Shown: positions 6,204 to 6,477 of the stretch, one piece after another | Position numbering within the stretch: the first letter of the stretch is position 1 | How the letters are laid out: each line of letters starts with the position of its first letter | DNA from: UKL13-2 sp031430555 | GTDB taxonomy: Bacteria; Pseudomonadota; Gammaproteobacteria; Burkholderiales; Usitatibacteraceae | Assembly: GCA_031430555.1 (NCBI GenBank) | Contig: JANPBQ010000073.1 | Location: forward strand, 1 to 6,477 | Direction: 5' to 3' | DNA: 6,477 nt | The notes under the pieces: model-generated | The model's database searches: none | Seen by the model: the letters and a program-made list of their open reading frames with translations, nothing else | What the model was told of the DNA's origin: nothing | Position numbers and translations under genes: made by a program

Positions 6204-6245
6204 AGCGAAAGCGAACCGCATTGGGGTGGTCTTGCAATATGAACT

Positions 6246-6260
6246 AAAGGGGACAACGTC
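6246..6260 (+). repeat. RAYT-end motif, upstream copy
   Basis: AAAGGGGACAACGTC lies 25 bases before the ATG of the right RAYT. It matches the minus strand of 488-502, downstream of the left RAYT, at 13 of 15 positions, so the two copies are in opposite orientation relative to their genes. This is what inverted ends of a RAYT unit would look like. Confidence 0.5.
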
Positions 6261-6279
6261 AACGATTTTGCGCTATCAT
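6250..6279 (+). promoter_or_regulatory. Candidate promoter of the right RAYT
   Basis: A -10 box TATCAT (6274-6279) has five of six consensus bases. GGGACA at 6250-6255, with an 18-base spacer, is a partial -35 with four of six. Transcription would start at about 6286, which is the ATG itself, and no ribosome site is visible before it, so translation may be leaderless. The -35 falls inside the RAYT-end motif. Confidence 0.35.
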
Positions 6280-6285
6280 GCCTGA

Positions 6286-6477
6286 ATGCCCCGCCGCCCC
6301 CGCATCCAGCTCGATAAGACTCCGTTGCACATCGTGCAGCGCGGCCAGCATCGCGAGGCGTGTTTCTTCGGCGAGGAAGACTACCAACACTATCTGCACT
6401 GGCTGGGGGAAGCGCTGGCTGAGCACGAATGCGCGCTGCACGCCTATGTGCTGATGACCAATCATGTACACCTGCTG
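6286..6477 (+). CDS. REP-associated tyrosine transposase (RAYT), N-terminal fragment
   Basis: The first 64 codons of a RAYT are present and the frame runs off the right edge. The start is ATG 6286; a TGA at 6283-6285 is directly upstream in frame, so no earlier start is possible. The protein opens MPRRPRIQLDKTPLHIVQRG, then REACFFGEEDYQHYL, a helix, and ALHAYVLMTNHVHLL. The final segment includes the HUH motif (H60-V-H62) that binds the divalent metal of Y1 nucleases; the catalytic tyrosine lies beyond the window. RAYTs cut and join single-stranded REP hairpins and are thought to spread them. The gene is preceded by a REP pair and an end motif. It shares no overlapping segment with the left RAYT, so their identity cannot be compared here. 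Confidence 0.92.
   Translation, partial: MPRRPRIQLDKTPLHIVQRGQHREACFFGEEDYQHYLHWLGEALAEHECALHAYVLMTNHVHLL

Larger units (their letters stand above)
6041..6285. other. Intergenic region before the second RAYT; no gene seen
   Basis: The region holds a weak 5-bp stem, CCGCG (6056-6060) with CGCGG (6069-6073), shortly after the TPR stop; it lacks a T tract, so it is not a convincing terminator. A second small stem, ATACG-GTT-CGTAT, follows a GTAG. The inverted REP pair and the RAYT-end motif are listed separately. I see no protein-coding gene here. Confidence 0.4.

Overview
The window looks like chromosomal DNA from a GC-rich proteobacterium, most likely a betaproteobacterium. That placement is an inference from three things: REP-associated tyrosine transposase (RAYT) genes with their repeat debris, a small periplasmic diheme cytochrome of a type I associate with this class, and a large exported TPR protein of a family common there. 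No rRNA, tRNA or CRISPR array was found.

Layout. Positions 2-253 are the C-terminal end of a RAYT gene. Positions 258-516 hold repeat DNA: a 215-bp MITE-like element (273-487) with perfect 18-bp inverted ends, flanked by an 11-bp direct repeat and carrying an inverted pair of REP-like hairpins. Positions 725-1324 (+) encode an exported protein with two CxxCH heme motifs. Convergent to it, 1405-3135 (-) encodes a 576-residue membrane protein with an N-terminal anchor, coiled coils, a second membrane segment and a C-terminal domain that resembles the AIM24 fold. A divergent intergenic region (3136-3502) carries another GGGG-CAG inverted repeat of the kind seen beside RAYT genes. Positions 3503-4123 (+) encode a two-TM protein with a GIDE-like domain and an apparently foreign C-terminal tail. 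That tail begins at a 22-bp perfect palindrome and overlaps the likely promoter of the next gene. Positions 4232-6040 (+) encode a 602-residue exported TPR protein. After a 245-bp spacer with a degenerate inverted REP pair, a second RAYT begins at 6286 and runs off the window.

How the parts relate. The window is bracketed by two RAYT genes on the same strand, and most repeat structures fit activity of RAYT/REP and MITE-type elements. A 15-nt motif just upstream of the right RAYT matches, in inverted orientation at 13 of 15 positions, the sequence just downstream of the left RAYT. This suggests that RAYT units here have recognisable inverted ends, and that the MITE inserted into the downstream end of the left unit. 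The four host genes do not form an obvious operon or pathway. Three of them encode membrane or exported products, and two have domain assignments that are only tentative. I see no convincing new defence or metabolic system. The most interesting signals are the nested mobile-element structures and the truncated GIDE-like gene.
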